Assembly: GCF_028713515.1 (NCBI RefSeq)
Contig: NZ_JAQTOD010000001.1
Coordinates: 620,001-684,000 of the forward strand
Length of the DNA: 64,000 nt
From: Sulfurimonas sp.
GTDB taxonomy: Bacteria; Campylobacterota; Campylobacteria; Campylobacterales; Sulfurimonadaceae
Direction of reading: 5' to 3'
Positions 38,725-48,316 of the stretch are shown here, piece after piece (position 1 is the stretch's first letter; each line of letters begins with the position of its first letter). The translations under genes and the position numbers were made by a program. Below the pieces are notes generated by a model. It was not told the origin of the DNA, did not search any database, and saw only the letters and a list, made by a program, of their open reading frames with translations.

Positions 38725-38757
38725 ATCTCTCTATCTGTGTTTATAGACGAGATTTTT
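38725..38757 (+). terminator. Terminator of the arsR-arsC-CDF unit
   Basis: ATCTCTCTAT at 38725-38734 pairs with ATAGA-C-GAGAT at 38743-38753 (10 bp with one bulged C), followed by TTTTT. It reaches into the 3' end of the convergent CitE-like gene. Confidence 0.6.
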
Positions 38758-39676
38758 CAATAAGTGCCAAAGCACCCTTATATATTGGTTCATCAACAAA
38801 ACCAAACTCTTCATCACTAAAGCCAGTTATGCCCTCATCTCTATGAAGCTCAAACAGCTTAACAATAGCATGAGCCCTTTGTATCTGCTTTGCTTCATCT
38901 ACAAATGCTTGGTTCACAAGCTCAGCCTGCGCTGGAGATATACACCCTTTTGTAGTATAACCCATCCGTTTCTCTAGTTCAATCCACCGTGAGAACTCTG
39001 CTAAATTTTTATAATCTTGGTACACAAAAGAGACAGGCTTAACTCCCATAGTCTCACAAGTTACTAGAAAATGAGAAAGCATATATAAAACCGTTGGGTT
39101 ATCTCTGCTTATAAGGCTTTGAGAGAGTCCCATCTCTGCAAAAAGGTCTAAAATGCCTAGATAAAATGTTGTAACTCTTTTGTCAATTTTGAGTTGTGAC
39201 AGATTTTGCCACGCCTCATTTGTCTCAATAGAGAGATGAAGTTCTATATCATCATTTAAAAGTGCATTAACTAGCTCAACCTCTTTTTTTGTTCTTATTT
39301 TTGGAACCCTCACCGCATCTGGCGAAAACTGATTTAGGTAGGTTATCTCTTCGTATCCACCTTGGTTAAGCGCATTTACTCTAACAACTAGTTTTTTACT
39401 ACACTCTCTATAATATGACAAAAATATTGCACATAGTACAAGTGCAAAGTGCTTATCTTGTTTGCTTACGCCATCTTCAAGATTTAAAATTATACAGTCA
39501 GCTTCGAGTGATTCTATCTTTAGTAGATGATTTAGATTATTGCATGAGAGCATCAATGCCGAGCGAAAATCGTTTTTTTTGTTAAGTGTCCTTGATTTTG
39601 CTACCGCAAACGCATCTAGCGCTTTTAAATCTCTTGCGTCATATGCTTTTTTTATTGACTCGAAATTATCTATCAC
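38741..39676 (-). CDS. HpcH/HpaI aldolase / CitE-like lyase
   Basis: A 311-residue TIM-barrel protein of the citrate lyase beta (CitE)-like family. The order of motifs fits: NLEDGVSKQDK, close to the usual LEDAV metal/acid site, VVRVNAL with the substrate Arg, VRVPKI, LSIETNEAW with a metal Glu, and YLGILDLFAEMGL. Members cleave or form acyl-CoA thioesters such as citryl-, malyl- or citramalyl-CoA; the actual substrate here is not known. No citrate lyase alpha or gamma subunit is adjacent, so it is unlikely to be part of a citrate lyase complex. Its start overlaps the cytochrome stop by four bases. Confidence 0.75.
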   Translation of the reverse strand: MIDNFESIKKAYDARDLKALDAFAVAKSRTLNKKNDFRSALMLSCNNLNHLLKIESLEADCIILNLEDGVSKQDKHFALVLCAIFLSYYRECSKKLVVRVNALNQGGYEEITYLNQFSPDAVRVPKIRTKKEVELVNALLNDDIELHLSIETNEAWQNLSQLKIDKRVTTFYLGILDLFAEMGLSQSLISRDNPTVLYMLSHFLVTCETMGVKPVSFVYQDYKNLAEFSRWIELEKRMGYTTKGCISPAQAELVNQAFVDEAKQIQRAHAIVKLFELHRDEGITGFSDEEFGFVDEPIYKGALALIEKSRL

Positions 39677-40017
39677 TTTTTATTCTCTTTTTTCTGTTTT
39701 TCTTGGAGATAGAAGTATAGCGATTGAATCTCTTTGTCTGTTAAAAAATATCTAGGCATACCATTTTTTCTGACATTCAAAGCTCTATAAAATGTATCAT
39801 AGTCAAGATTGTTAATGATTGAGCCACCAAACTCTTTTTTCTCTTTTTTATGAATATATGTAGCAACTATTTTACCCTCGCCATTGTCACCATGGCACTT
39901 GTGACAACCTATGCCTCTTGGGTTTTTATATAGTGAAGACGCATATTCCATAGGAGTTATAAAGTCAGTTGCAGCAAAGATATATAGCGGAAATAAGAAA
40001 AATACTATTTTTTTCAC
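39673..40017 (-). CDS. Small periplasmic cytochrome c (class I-like)
   Basis: A 114-residue protein with a cleavable signal peptide (KKIVFFLFPLYIFAAT, cut near residue 16) and one heme-binding motif CHKCH at about 38-42, followed by GDNGEGK. A possible axial methionine is in NGMPRYFLT about 50 residues later. The fold matches short class I cytochromes that carry single electrons in the periplasm. It is translationally coupled (ATGA) with the CitE-like gene, which has no obvious redox link. Confidence 0.82.
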   Translation of the reverse strand: MKKIVFFLFPLYIFAATDFITPMEYASSLYKNPRGIGCHKCHGDNGEGKIVATYIHKKEKKEFGGSIINNLDYDTFYRALNVRKNGMPRYFLTDKEIQSLYFYLQEKQKKENKK

Positions 40018-40116
40018 GGAGTAACCTTTAGTCTGTTTTTCAAAACCATATTAGCATTTTATTTTGGTTATGAAATAAATCGCTATAATACCAAAAAAAT
40101 AATTTATGGGGTTTAG

Positions 40117-40974
40117 ATGCAACTTCTTGACGGCAAAACACTCTCAGTTAAAATAGAAAACAGCGTAATGGCTGGAGTTAAAAAATTTAAAAGTGATACT
40201 GGTTTAGTACCAGGGCTAGCTGTGATTTTAGTTGGGCAAGATCCAGCTAGTGCGGCTTATGTGAACATGAAGAAAAAAGCTTGCGATAGAGTTGGCTTCT
40301 ACTCAGTTACTCACGAGATGCCATCGGATATTTCTCAAGATGCCATAGAAAACACAATAACCATGATGAACAACAACCCAAATATAAACGGAATTCTTAT
40401 ACAACTTCCACTTCCACCACAAATAGATACAACAAAAATACTTGAGCTTGTTGAGCCGAGCAAAGATGTGGATGGCTTTCATCCATACAATGTCGGAAGA
40501 CTCTCGACTGGTTTAGACGGTTTTGTTCCATGTACACCGCTTGGCGTAATGGAGCTTTTATTAGAGTACAACATAGATGTAAAAGGTAAAAACTGTGTAG
40601 TTGTTGGCGCGTCTAACATCGTAGGAAAGCCTATGGCTGCACTACTTTTAAACAAAGATGCTACGGTTGAGATTTGTCATATTTTCACAGATGATCTCAA
40701 AAAACACACCCTCAACGCTGATATGATTTTTGTTGGGGTTGGCGTTATCAATCTCATCAAAGAAGATATGGTAAAAGATGGCGCAATCATCGTGGATATT
40801 GGTATAAGTAGAAATGAAGATGGCAGATTGGTTGGAGATGTTGATTTTGAAAAGGTTAGTAAAAAATGCTCATATATTACACCCGTTCCAGGCGGAGTTG
40901 GACCGATGACAATCGCCATGTTGCTGAGCAATACACTAAAAGCTGCACAAATTCAATCACACAAAAGAGTATAA
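40117..40974 (+). CDS. folD: Methylenetetrahydrofolate dehydrogenase/cyclohydrolase
   Basis: A 285-residue bifunctional one-carbon enzyme. Catalytic Lys lies in the YVNMKKKACDRVG stretch (about 50-62), the NADP-binding region has VVVGASNIVGKPMAALLL, and the C-terminal signature is PVPGGVGPMTIAML. It interconverts 5,10-methylene- and 10-formyl-tetrahydrofolate. The lepB ATG follows the stop without any gap; the pair folD-lepB is, as I recall, also adjacent in Helicobacter and Campylobacter. Confidence 0.96.
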   Translation: MQLLDGKTLSVKIENSVMAGVKKFKSDTGLVPGLAVILVGQDPASAAYVNMKKKACDRVGFYSVTHEMPSDISQDAIENTITMMNNNPNINGILIQLPLPPQIDTTKILELVEPSKDVDGFHPYNVGRLSTGLDGFVPCTPLGVMELLLEYNIDVKGKNCVVVGASNIVGKPMAALLLNKDATVEICHIFTDDLKKHTLNADMIFVGVGVINLIKEDMVKDGAIIVDIGISRNEDGRLVGDVDFEKVSKKCSYITPVPGGVGPMTIAMLLSNTLKAAQIQSHKRV

Positions 40975-41784
40975 ATGAAAAAATTCCTACATAAAACATA
41001 TAAATTTTCAAACTCGTGGACTGGAACCATAATAATAGTTCTTTTTGTTATATTTTTTATTGCGCAAGCTTTTAGAATCCCTTCTGGCTCCATGAAAGAT
41101 TCACTTCTCATAGGGGATCACCTTTTTGCTAAAAAGTTTGCATATGGCATCCCGATGCCACACCTTCCTTTTATAGAAACATCTATCATGCCATGGAGCG
41201 ACAAACTTCGTCTTATGGATGGAGAGAAGCCAAAAAGAGGTGATATTGTAATTTTTAGATATCCAGGCAATATTAAACAACACTTTGTAAAAAGATGTGT
41301 AGCACTTCCTGATGATGAGCTTTTTTTGGTAGATAAAAATTTATATATACACTTTCACGAGGGTGATGAGTGGATTAAAAACAATTTTAAAAACTATGAG
41401 ATAATTGTTTTTGTTGGAAAACTTTGGGTTAAAAATCCATACGAAAAAGAGCACCCAGGTATTCATCATGATGAAAAAATTATTGACGATGGACAACACC
41501 CTATGGAAATTTTTAATTTTGCTCCAATAAGAGTCAATAAAGATAACTACTTTATGATGGGTGACAATCGCGACCACTCAAACGATAGCCGTTTCTGGGG
41601 AGCAGTTCCTTATGATAATATAGAAGGGACTCCTTGGTTTGTTTATTTTAGCGTTGATGAAAAATGGGAGATTAGATGGGATAGAGTTGGTAAAACTCCA
41701 ACTGATCTAGAGCAACCAGAACATCTAAACAAAGCTATTGAAGAGAGAAAAAGACTAGATAAAGATGATCATGGAGTCTATTGA
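40975..41784 (+). CDS. lepB: Signal peptidase I
   Basis: A 269-residue membrane serine protease that removes Sec/Tat signal peptides. A membrane helix at about 15-33 is followed by RIPSGSMKDSL with catalytic Ser39, and FVKRCVALPDD carries the general-base Lys. MMGDNRDHSNDSRFWG is the box E signature. It follows folD directly and overlaps the next gene by about 20 bases. Confidence 0.95.
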   Translation: MKKFLHKTYKFSNSWTGTIIIVLFVIFFIAQAFRIPSGSMKDSLLIGDHLFAKKFAYGIPMPHLPFIETSIMPWSDKLRLMDGEKPKRGDIVIFRYPGNIKQHFVKRCVALPDDELFLVDKNLYIHFHEGDEWIKNNFKNYEIIVFVGKLWVKNPYEKEHPGIHHDEKIIDDGQHPMEIFNFAPIRVNKDNYFMMGDNRDHSNDSRFWGAVPYDNIEGTPWFVYFSVDEKWEIRWDRVGKTPTDLEQPEHLNKAIEERKRLDKDDHGVY

Positions 41785-42448
41785 TTTATTAAAGATTTTA
41801 ACCGCCGTTATCGCCTTGGCTGTTGCTATTATTGGTCATGAGATTATGCATGGCTGGGTAGCAAACAAATACGGTGATTCTACCGCTAAAAACGCAGGGA
41901 GACTATCTCTAAATCCACTAGTTCATGTGGATATGGTTGGCACAATCATAGTTCCTCTAAGTATGTACTTTTTACCGATGCTCCTTGGTGCCGATAGTGG
42001 ATTTTTATTTGGCTGGGCAAAGCCAGTTCCTGTAAATATGGCAACAGTTATAAGAAATGCTGGGTACAGCGGAGCTATGCAAGTTGATTTGGCGGGTATT
42101 GTTTTTAACTTAACTACGGCCGTTTTTGCATCAATGGCTATTGTTGCTATGCATCAACCAACATCAGCGGATGATATGTTTTATATATTTAGCTATCTTC
42201 TTGTGTATCAACTGCTTATTATAAATATTTTCTTAGCGGTTTTCAATATACTTCCTATTCCTCAGTTTGATGGTGCACATTTCGTTATGCACCTATCACT
42301 AAAATACAAAATCAACAGCGTTGCTGAATTTTTTTATAAAAACGAGAGATATAGTATCTTTGTAGTTCTTATAATCATCATGACACCACTAAAAGATTAT
42401 CTACTTTTGATGCCTGTGCGGATGATTCTTAATCTATTACTACCATAA
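41765..42448 (+). CDS. Site-2 protease-like membrane metalloprotease (M50)
   Basis: A 227-residue multi-helix membrane protein of the M50/S2P group. The zinc motif HEIMH is in helix 1 (about residues 25-29), and FNILPIPQFDGAH near 160-172 provides the third zinc ligand, an Asp, in the conserved NxxPxPxxDG pattern. It has no PDZ domain, so it resembles the compact YdiL/FJ-type S2P members found in many bacteria. The substrate is unknown. The start is either the ATG at 41765 or that at 41771, both inside lepB. Confidence 0.85.
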   Translation: MIMESIDLLKILTAVIALAVAIIGHEIMHGWVANKYGDSTAKNAGRLSLNPLVHVDMVGTIIVPLSMYFLPMLLGADSGFLFGWAKPVPVNMATVIRNAGYSGAMQVDLAGIVFNLTTAVFASMAIVAMHQPTSADDMFYIFSYLLVYQLLIINIFLAVFNILPIPQFDGAHFVMHLSLKYKINSVAEFFYKNERYSIFVVLIIIMTPLKDYLLLMPVRMILNLLLP

Positions 42449-42460
42449 AAAGGAGATTAA

Positions 42461-42898
42461 ATGAAATTTTATATTGCTACCGATCACGCTGGTTTAAACC
42501 TTAAAGATTACACGGTAGAGCTGTTGAAAAAAAAAGGTCATGAGGTTATAGACCTTGGTCCATTTAACAAAGATAGAGTTGATTATCCAGATTATGCCAT
42601 AAAAGTTTGTAACGCTGTTTTAGCAGATAAAGAGGCTCATGGTGTCTTAATATGCGGTTCTGGAATTGGCATGAGCATGGCAGCAAATCGCCATCATGGT
42701 ATCCGCGCGGCACTCTGCCATGACGCATACACAGCAACAGTTGCAAGAGGTCATAATGACGCAAATGTTTTATGCTATGGAGAGAGAGTTGTTGGATATG
42801 GCGTTGCTGAGTCTATTTTAGATGCATGGATTGCTGGTGGTTTTGATGGTGGTCGTCACCTTGATAGAGTAAATAAAATTGAAGCTATAAAAGTTTAA
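42461..42898 (+). CDS. rpiB: Ribose-5-phosphate isomerase B
   Basis: A 145-residue RpiB/LacAB-fold isomerase that interconverts ribose-5-phosphate and ribulose-5-phosphate. ATDHAGLNLKDY is at the N-terminus, and GVLICGSGIGMSMAANRHHGIRAA-type text with the active-site Cys is at about 62-80. AAGGAG precedes the ATG. It lies in the folD-to-ychF cluster, 12 bases after the protease gene. Confidence 0.94.
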   Translation: MKFYIATDHAGLNLKDYTVELLKKKGHEVIDLGPFNKDRVDYPDYAIKVCNAVLADKEAHGVLICGSGIGMSMAANRHHGIRAALCHDAYTATVARGHNDANVLCYGERVVGYGVAESILDAWIAGGFDGGRHLDRVNKIEAIKV

Positions 42899-42907
42899 GG
42901 ATAATAG

Positions 42908-43240
42908 ATGTTTTTTGAATGGTCTCTTTTAACAACGCTAGCAATACTTTCTATATACCTCTTTGTTAAGATGTTTTACTTTAAAAGTATTACAAACAAA
43001 GAGCAACGAAGCAATGAGCTTATGAAACTAACACTTCAAGAAGCAGAAATACTTATCAGAAAGTACCAAATACAACTTGAGAGAGCACTTGGGAATGTTG
43101 ATATTTTAAATGATGAGCTGATAAAATTAAGAAATGAACTTAAAATTTTAAAACAGAGAAACACTAAACATAGAGGCGATATAGATCGCTTAAACAACAA
43201 AATCAAAGCGCTCGAATCACGCATAGACGCTCTAATATAA
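42908..43240 (+). CDS. Membrane-anchored coiled-coil protein of unknown function
   Basis: A 110-residue protein: an N-terminal hydrophobic segment ([20 protein letters not shown], about 5-24) and then a long charged heptad-like coiled coil to the C-terminus (repeated Leu/Ile with Glu, Lys, Arg and Asn). No enzymatic motif is visible. It is 9 bases after rpiB and 8 before apt; I recall a small gene at the equivalent place in Helicobacter pylori. I do not recognise the family. Confidence 0.7.
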   Translation: MFFEWSLLTTLAILSIYLFVKMFYFKSITNKEQRSNELMKLTLQEAEILIRKYQIQLERALGNVDILNDELIKLRNELKILKQRNTKHRGDIDRLNNKIKALESRIDALI

Positions 43241-43248
43241 GGAATAAA

Positions 43249-43797
43249 ATGACACTAAGCAGTAAAGATAGAGAAATTATAGAAAACTCCATAAGAGATA
43301 TAAAAGATTTTCCAAAAGCTGGAATAGTATTTAAAGATATCACAACACTCCTAAACGATAAAGAAGCATATGGTGTTCTTATGGGTCATCTTCATCAAAA
43401 ATACAAAGGGTGCAATCTAGACTATATTGCTGGAATTGATGCTAGAGGTTTTATATTTGGTGCAGCACTTGCACAAATGCTAGGAATTGGCTTCGTACCA
43501 ATAAGAAAAAAAGGTAAACTCCCATACACAACCATAAGTGAAAAATACGCGCTAGAGTATGGTATAGATGAGATAGAGGTTCATATAGATGCTTTTAGTG
43601 GGATTCCAAATGCAAAGGTTTTACTCATAGATGACTTGATTGCAACAGGCGGAACCGCAAATGCTGCTGCAAAGCTCATAAAACAAGCAGGTGCTCAGTG
43701 CGTGGAAGCTTGTTTTATAATCGAGCTTAGTTTCTTGGATGGGGCAAAAAAACTAAGTGAAACAAGCCCTGTTTATTCCGTAGTAAAGGTTAGCTAA
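43249..43797 (+). CDS. apt: Adenine phosphoribosyltransferase
   Basis: A 182-residue purine salvage enzyme that makes AMP from adenine and [22 protein letters not shown] at about 16-33 is the adenine-binding hood, and [17 protein letters not shown] at about 124-140 is the PRPP-binding motif. An AAGGAA site precedes it. Its stop shares one base with the trpB start (TAATG). Confidence 0.96.
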   Translation: MTLSSKDREIIENSIRDIKDFPKAGIVFKDITTLLNDKEAYGVLMGHLHQKYKGCNLDYIAGIDARGFIFGAALAQMLGIGFVPIRKKGKLPYTTISEKYALEYGIDEIEVHIDAFSGIPNAKVLLIDDLIATGGTANAAAKLIKQAGAQCVEACFIIELSFLDGAKKLSETSPVYSVVKVS

Positions 43798-45020
43798 TGT
43801 ACATCCCATCCGCATCTAAATTTGATCCAGATGAAAATGGGCACTTCGGAGTTTTCTCTGACGAGAGCGTAGCTTTTGGTGGAAGATATGTTCCTGAGAC
43901 GCTAATGCCTGCACTTTTAAAGCTAAAGTCCGAGTATGAGACTATCCGTTTCAACAAAGAGTTCTGGAGTGAAGTTGATTACTATCTCAAAGATTATGTC
44001 GGTCGTCCTTCTCCACTTTACTATGCGAAAAATATCTCTGATGAGCTTGGTGCAAAAATCTACCTAAAAAGAGAAGACTTAAACCACACAGGCGCGCATA
44101 AAGTAAACAATGTTATCGCTCAAGGTCTGATGGCAAAAAGATTAGGTTATAAAAAAATTATAGCCGAGACGGGTGCTGGTCAGCACGGTGTTGCAACTGC
44201 AACTATCTGTGCACTTTTGGGTCTAGAGTGTGAAATATTTATGGGTGCAAAAGATGTAGCAAGGCAAGAATTAAATGTTTTTCGTATGAAACTTCTTGGC
44301 GCAAAAGTAAATTCAGTTGAGAGTGGAAGCAAAACACTAAAAGATGCGATGAATGATGCAATTCGTCACTGGGTCACAAACGCAAGAGACACTTTTTATA
44401 TAATTGGCACAGTTGCAGGACCTCACCCCTACCCTATGATGGTTAGAGACTTTCAAGCCATTATCGGTTATGAAGCAAGAGCACAGATACTAGAAAAAGA
44501 GAATCGTTTACCGGACTTTGTAATCGCTTGTATTGGTGGTGGAAGCAACGCAATTGGCGCATTTCAACACTTTTTAGAGGATGAGAAAGTTAGATGCGTA
44601 GGCATCGAAGCTGGGGGTCTTGGAGTTGAAACAGATAAACATGGATGCTCCCTAAAAAAAGGTCGTCCTGGAGTTTTACATGGTCAAATGAGCTACCTTC
44701 TTCAAGATGAAGACGGGCAAATTTTAGAAGCTCACTCAATCTCAGCAGGACTTGATTACCCAGGAATAGGTCCCGAACACGCATTTCATCATGACAACAA
44801 ATCTGTAAGTTATGATTATGCGACAGACCAAGAGGCGTTAGATGCATTTGTGTGGCTATCAAGAAAAGAGGGAATTATTCCCGCTTTTGAGAGCGCTCAT
44901 GCAATTGCATATCTCAAAAAAATAGAAAATATAAAAGATAAACTTATCATCGTAAATATCTCTGGGCGTGGGGATAAAGATATGATCCAAGCAAAAGAGA
45001 TGCTAAATTTTGATAATTAA
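43797..45020 (+). CDS. trpB: Tryptophan synthase beta chain
   Basis: A 407-residue PLP enzyme of the TrpB1 type. The Lys that binds PLP is in [10 protein letters not shown] at about residue 102, and the phosphate-binding glycine loop [10 protein letters not shown] is at about 247-256. It condenses indole with serine. trpA and other trp genes are not beside it; it sits between apt and pepA, and coupling with apt (one shared base) suggests it is expressed with this housekeeping cluster. Confidence 0.95.
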   Translation: MYIPSASKFDPDENGHFGVFSDESVAFGGRYVPETLMPALLKLKSEYETIRFNKEFWSEVDYYLKDYVGRPSPLYYAKNISDELGAKIYLKREDLNHTGAHKVNNVIAQGLMAKRLGYKKIIAETGAGQHGVATATICALLGLECEIFMGAKDVARQELNVFRMKLLGAKVNSVESGSKTLKDAMNDAIRHWVTNARDTFYIIGTVAGPHPYPMMVRDFQAIIGYEARAQILEKENRLPDFVIACIGGGSNAIGAFQHFLEDEKVRCVGIEAGGLGVETDKHGCSLKKGRPGVLHGQMSYLLQDEDGQILEAHSISAGLDYPGIGPEHAFHHDNKSVSYDYATDQEALDAFVWLSRKEGIIPAFESAHAIAYLKKIENIKDKLIIVNISGRGDKDMIQAKEMLNFDN

Positions 45021-45033
45021 AAATGAGGATAAA

Positions 45034-46449
45034 ATGAATATTAAATTAGTAAACAAAAATATATCGGAAGTCTCTGCAGAAGTGTTAGTAGAGTTCTTAA
45101 CAAAAGATGATCTAGAGAGCCATAAAGAGGCAAAAATCTTAAAGCAGGCTGGTTTTAAAGCCGAGCAAGACTCAACATGTTTTTTATATGAGAAAACTAT
45201 ACTTTTTTGTGGTGTTGAGAGTAAAAAAAGCGATGACTTAAGAAGTGCGTCTGCTTGCGCCATAAAAGCTCTAAAATCTTCAAACTTCATATCTGCAAAA
45301 CTAAGTGTTATCAGCAAATCGACACTAAGTGCTCTAGTTGAAGGACTTGTCTTGGGTGGCTATGAGTTTAATGAGTACAAATCAAAACCGAAAAAAAGTG
45401 CACTTGAAGAAATATTTTTAACAACTGATGATTTGGATTTTGAAAAATTAGAAACTATTTTCAACGAGGCTATAATTGTCTCAAACGCTACAAATTTTAC
45501 TCGCGATATAGTAAACAAAGCACCGCAAGAGATTAACCCGCAAACACTAGCGATGCTTGCACAAAAACTCTCGGTTGATAATAAACTGCAATGCACCATT
45601 CTTCAAGAAGATGATTTAGCAAAAGAGAATATGGGTGCCATGCTTGCGGTTGGTCGTGCTTCGGTTCATGGAAGTGCTTTGATTCATTTAAGCTATAAAC
45701 CAGAAAATCCTAAAAAAATCATCTCCCTGGTTGGCAAAGGTTTGACATATGATAGCGGTGGACTAAGTCTAAAAGCACCAACTTCAATGGTTACTATGAA
45801 GATGGATAAGGCTGGAGCATGTGCAGTTCTTGGGATGATAAAAGCAGTAAGTGAACTAAAACTTGACATTGAAGTTCACGCTTTTATAGGCGCAGTTGAA
45901 AATATGGTTGGCGGAAATGCCTATAAGCCTGATGATGTTCTAGTCTCAAGAAGTAAAACAACAATTGAGGTAAGAAATACAGATGCCGAGGGTCGTTTAG
46001 TGCTAGCCGATGTTCTTGACTATGCACAAGATGCGGTAAATGCTGATTATATTTTTGACTTTGCAACACTCACAGGGGCTTGTATGATTGCTCTTGGACA
46101 GTACACAACAGGACTAATGGGTCATTCACATAAACTAAAACATGACCTCTCAAGAGCAGGAAGTGATGCCGGAGAACTTATCAGCTCGCTACCGTTTAAC
46201 AGCCATCTCAAAAAACTACTAAAAAGCGAAATAGCGGACATAAGCAATACAGCTTCAAAACCTTACGGTGGAGCAATAACGGCAGGTATGTTTTTGGATA
46301 AATTTATAAGAGAAGAGAACAAAAACAAGTGGATGCACTTTGATATAGCCGGAACTGCATACACAGAAGCTCCATGGGATTGTAATGTTTACGGTGCAAC
46401 AGGAGCTGGGGTTCGTTTAATGACACAATTTTTGAGGGATATTAAGTAG
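45034..46449 (+). CDS. pepA: Leucyl aminopeptidase
   Basis: About 471 residues of the M17 family. NTDAEGRLVLADVL is the family signature with the zinc-ligand Asp and Glu, and VGKGLTYDSGGLSLK holds other metal/catalytic residues. It removes N-terminal amino acids in the cytoplasm and may bind DNA in some species. The start is the ATG at 45034 with GAGGAT 5 bases upstream; an earlier in-frame ATG at 45010 lies inside trpB and is less likely. A terminator follows at 46517. Confidence 0.93.
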   Translation: MNIKLVNKNISEVSAEVLVEFLTKDDLESHKEAKILKQAGFKAEQDSTCFLYEKTILFCGVESKKSDDLRSASACAIKALKSSNFISAKLSVISKSTLSALVEGLVLGGYEFNEYKSKPKKSALEEIFLTTDDLDFEKLETIFNEAIIVSNATNFTRDIVNKAPQEINPQTLAMLAQKLSVDNKLQCTILQEDDLAKENMGAMLAVGRASVHGSALIHLSYKPENPKKIISLVGKGLTYDSGGLSLKAPTSMVTMKMDKAGACAVLGMIKAVSELKLDIEVHAFIGAVENMVGGNAYKPDDVLVSRSKTTIEVRNTDAEGRLVLADVLDYAQDAVNADYIFDFATLTGACMIALGQYTTGLMGHSHKLKHDLSRAGSDAGELISSLPFNSHLKKLLKSEIADISNTASKPYGGAITAGMFLDKFIREENKNKWMHFDIAGTAYTEAPWDCNVYGATGAGVRLMTQFLRDIK

Positions 46450-46516
46450 CAAACAAGATCAATCGTTTTATTCTGCCTCAAAACAGACAAGTTTTAGTGC
46501 CATATCGGCTAACATA

Positions 46517-46546
46517 GCAAAGGAAACATGTTTCTTTTGCGTTTTT
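46517..46546 (+). terminator. Rho-independent terminator after pepA
   Basis: GCAAAGGAAA at 46517-46526 pairs with TTTCTTTTGC at 46531-46540 (10 bp with one G-U pair, loop CATG), followed by GTTTTT. It should end the folD-to-pepA transcript before ychF. Confidence 0.75.
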
Positions 46547-46571
46547 AATCAAACAAAAAAAGGTTTTAATC

Positions 46572-47672
46572 ATGGGTTTAAGCATCGGTCTTGTAGGACT
46601 TCCAAATGTAGGCAAATCAACAACTTTCAACGCTTTAACAAAAGCACAAAACGCGGAAGCGGCAAACTATCCATTTTGTACAATCGAACCAAACAAAGCA
46701 GTTGTTCCTGTTCCAGACAAGAGACTTGATGCTTTAGCAAAAATAGTAAAACCAGAGAGAATTCAACACTCAATTCTAGACTTTGTGGATATTGCAGGTC
46801 TTGTAAAAGGTGCATCCAAGGGCGAAGGTTTAGGAAATAAATTTTTATCAAACATCCGTGAAACAGAGGTAATTTTACAGATAGTTAGATGCTTTGAAGA
46901 TGACAATATTGTCCACACAGAGGGGGGAATTGATCCTCTGCGAGATGTATCTATAATTGAAGGCGAACTTATTTTAGCAGATATTGAAGTTTTGCAAAAT
47001 AGAATGGAGAGGCTCAAAAAATATGCAAAAACAGACAAAACTGCCGCTGCATCTCTAGCTATGGCAGAAGAACTTTTAGAGTTTTTAGCTGATGGAAATT
47101 TAGCTAGAAACTACCCTCAAGCCGATAGCGAAACATATCAGCTTTTAAATCGTGAAGTTAGATTTTTAACTCAAAAAGAGATAATGTACGGGGCAAATGT
47201 AGATGAAGATGGTTTAGTTGAAGATAGCAAATATGTTATTGAATTAAAAGAGCATGCAGCTAAAAACGGCTGTGAACTTATAAAGCTTTGTGCAAAAATA
47301 GAGGAGGAGTTGATTGGTCTTGATGATGAAGAGGCTGATGAATTCTTGAGAGATCTTGGTGTTGCTGAATCAGGATTAGAGCAAATTATTCAAAAAGGTT
47401 TTGATAAACTTGGTCTTATGAGCTATTTTACAGCTGGTGTTAAAGAGGTTCGCGCATGGACAATTCGCAAAAATACAACCGCACCAAAAGCAGCAGCAGT
47501 TATCCATAATGACTTTGAAAAAGGATTTATTCGCGCAGAAGTTATAGCGTATGATGATTTTGTTGCTTTTGGTGGTGAAGCAAAAGCCAAAGAAGCTGGA
47601 AAAATGAGATTAGAAGGTAAAGAGTATATAGTAAATGATGGTGATGTCATGCACTTTAGATTTAATATTTAA
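46572..47672 (+). CDS. ychF: Redox-regulated ATPase/GTPase YchF
   Basis: A 366-residue Obg-related P-loop NTPase. The G1 motif is GLPNVGKSTTFNAL at about 8-21, G3 is DIAGLVKGA, and the C-terminal TGS domain begins near 280 (VRAWTIRKNTTAPKAAAVIH). YchF proteins prefer ATP because the usual NKxD is altered, and they associate with ribosomes. It lies last in the folD-to-ychF neighbourhood but is separated from pepA by a terminator and has its own leader. Confidence 0.95.
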   Translation: MGLSIGLVGLPNVGKSTTFNALTKAQNAEAANYPFCTIEPNKAVVPVPDKRLDALAKIVKPERIQHSILDFVDIAGLVKGASKGEGLGNKFLSNIRETEVILQIVRCFEDDNIVHTEGGIDPLRDVSIIEGELILADIEVLQNRMERLKKYAKTDKTAAASLAMAEELLEFLADGNLARNYPQADSETYQLLNREVRFLTQKEIMYGANVDEDGLVEDSKYVIELKEHAAKNGCELIKLCAKIEEELIGLDDEEADEFLRDLGVAESGLEQIIQKGFDKLGLMSYFTAGVKEVRAWTIRKNTTAPKAAAVIHNDFEKGFIRAEVIAYDDFVAFGGEAKAKEAGKMRLEGKEYIVNDGDVMHFRFNI

Positions 47673-47716
47673 AAAATAGTACAATATAAAAACAATCTTT
47701 CAAAAAAGGTTTTTAT

Positions 47717-48316
47717 ATGAAATTAAAATATGTCGGACCAAAACCTATTATTTCACATACTGGAATCCAATTTGATAATAACAAAGATGACAAATATAGC
47801 TATTTAAACATAGCTATACAGCTTATCAACGCTCTAGATCACCCATATATCGAAAATAGAGTTTACAACTATGATATTGACTCTAAAAGACTCTCAGAAA
47901 GAGAGATGGAAGATGAGATAAAAAAAATTTGTCCAAATATAGAATCTTTGCTTGAAAAACAAAATCATAATATTGAAGGTGAAATAGAGCACAATATTCA
48001 AAGGGCTCATGAAAATAAAATTTTATCAGAAGCAGATAAAGTGGCTCTTCAAAACAATATAAGAATAATGCATGATTATATGATTCAAAGATCAATTAAC
48101 AAAAATGTGTATTACTGTGCCATTAATGCTTTGGCTGATATTTTAAAAAGAGATCACATTGATTATCTTATAACACCAATGTTCCAAAATTTCAATCATG
48201 TTTTTCACTCTATCCAAGGTGCGCTAAGCGTACTAAAAAACCCCATAGAAACGGAAATACAAATCTACATGCAAGATGGAAAACTTTATACAAAGCTAGT
48301 GATTAAAAACTCTTAA
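47717..48316 (+). CDS. Hypothetical protein, unrecognised
   Basis: A 199-residue soluble protein with no signal peptide or membrane segment. The N-terminus reads KYVGPKPIISHTGIQFD, and the middle is helical and charged (about 60-115, EIEHNIQRAHENKILSEADK). No catalytic motif is recognised. AAAAGG precedes the ATG, and codon use resembles the neighbours, so it is real. Its last 21 bases overlap the 3' end of psd on the other strand. It may be a lineage-specific family of Campylobacterota. Confidence 0.75.
   Translation: MKLKYVGPKPIISHTGIQFDNNKDDKYSYLNIAIQLINALDHPYIENRVYNYDIDSKRLSEREMEDEIKKICPNIESLLEKQNHNIEGEIEHNIQRAHENKILSEADKVALQNNIRIMHDYMIQRSINKNVYYCAINALADILKRDHIDYLITPMFQNFNHVFHSIQGALSVLKNPIETEIQIYMQDGKLYTKLVIKNS

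Noticed and set aside
38741-39676. Citrate lyase beta subunit or citryl-CoA lyase of the reductive TCA cycle
   Set aside because: No alpha or gamma subunit or citryl-CoA synthetase is adjacent, and the motif set is generic for the HpcH/HpaI superfamily; kept as a family-level call.
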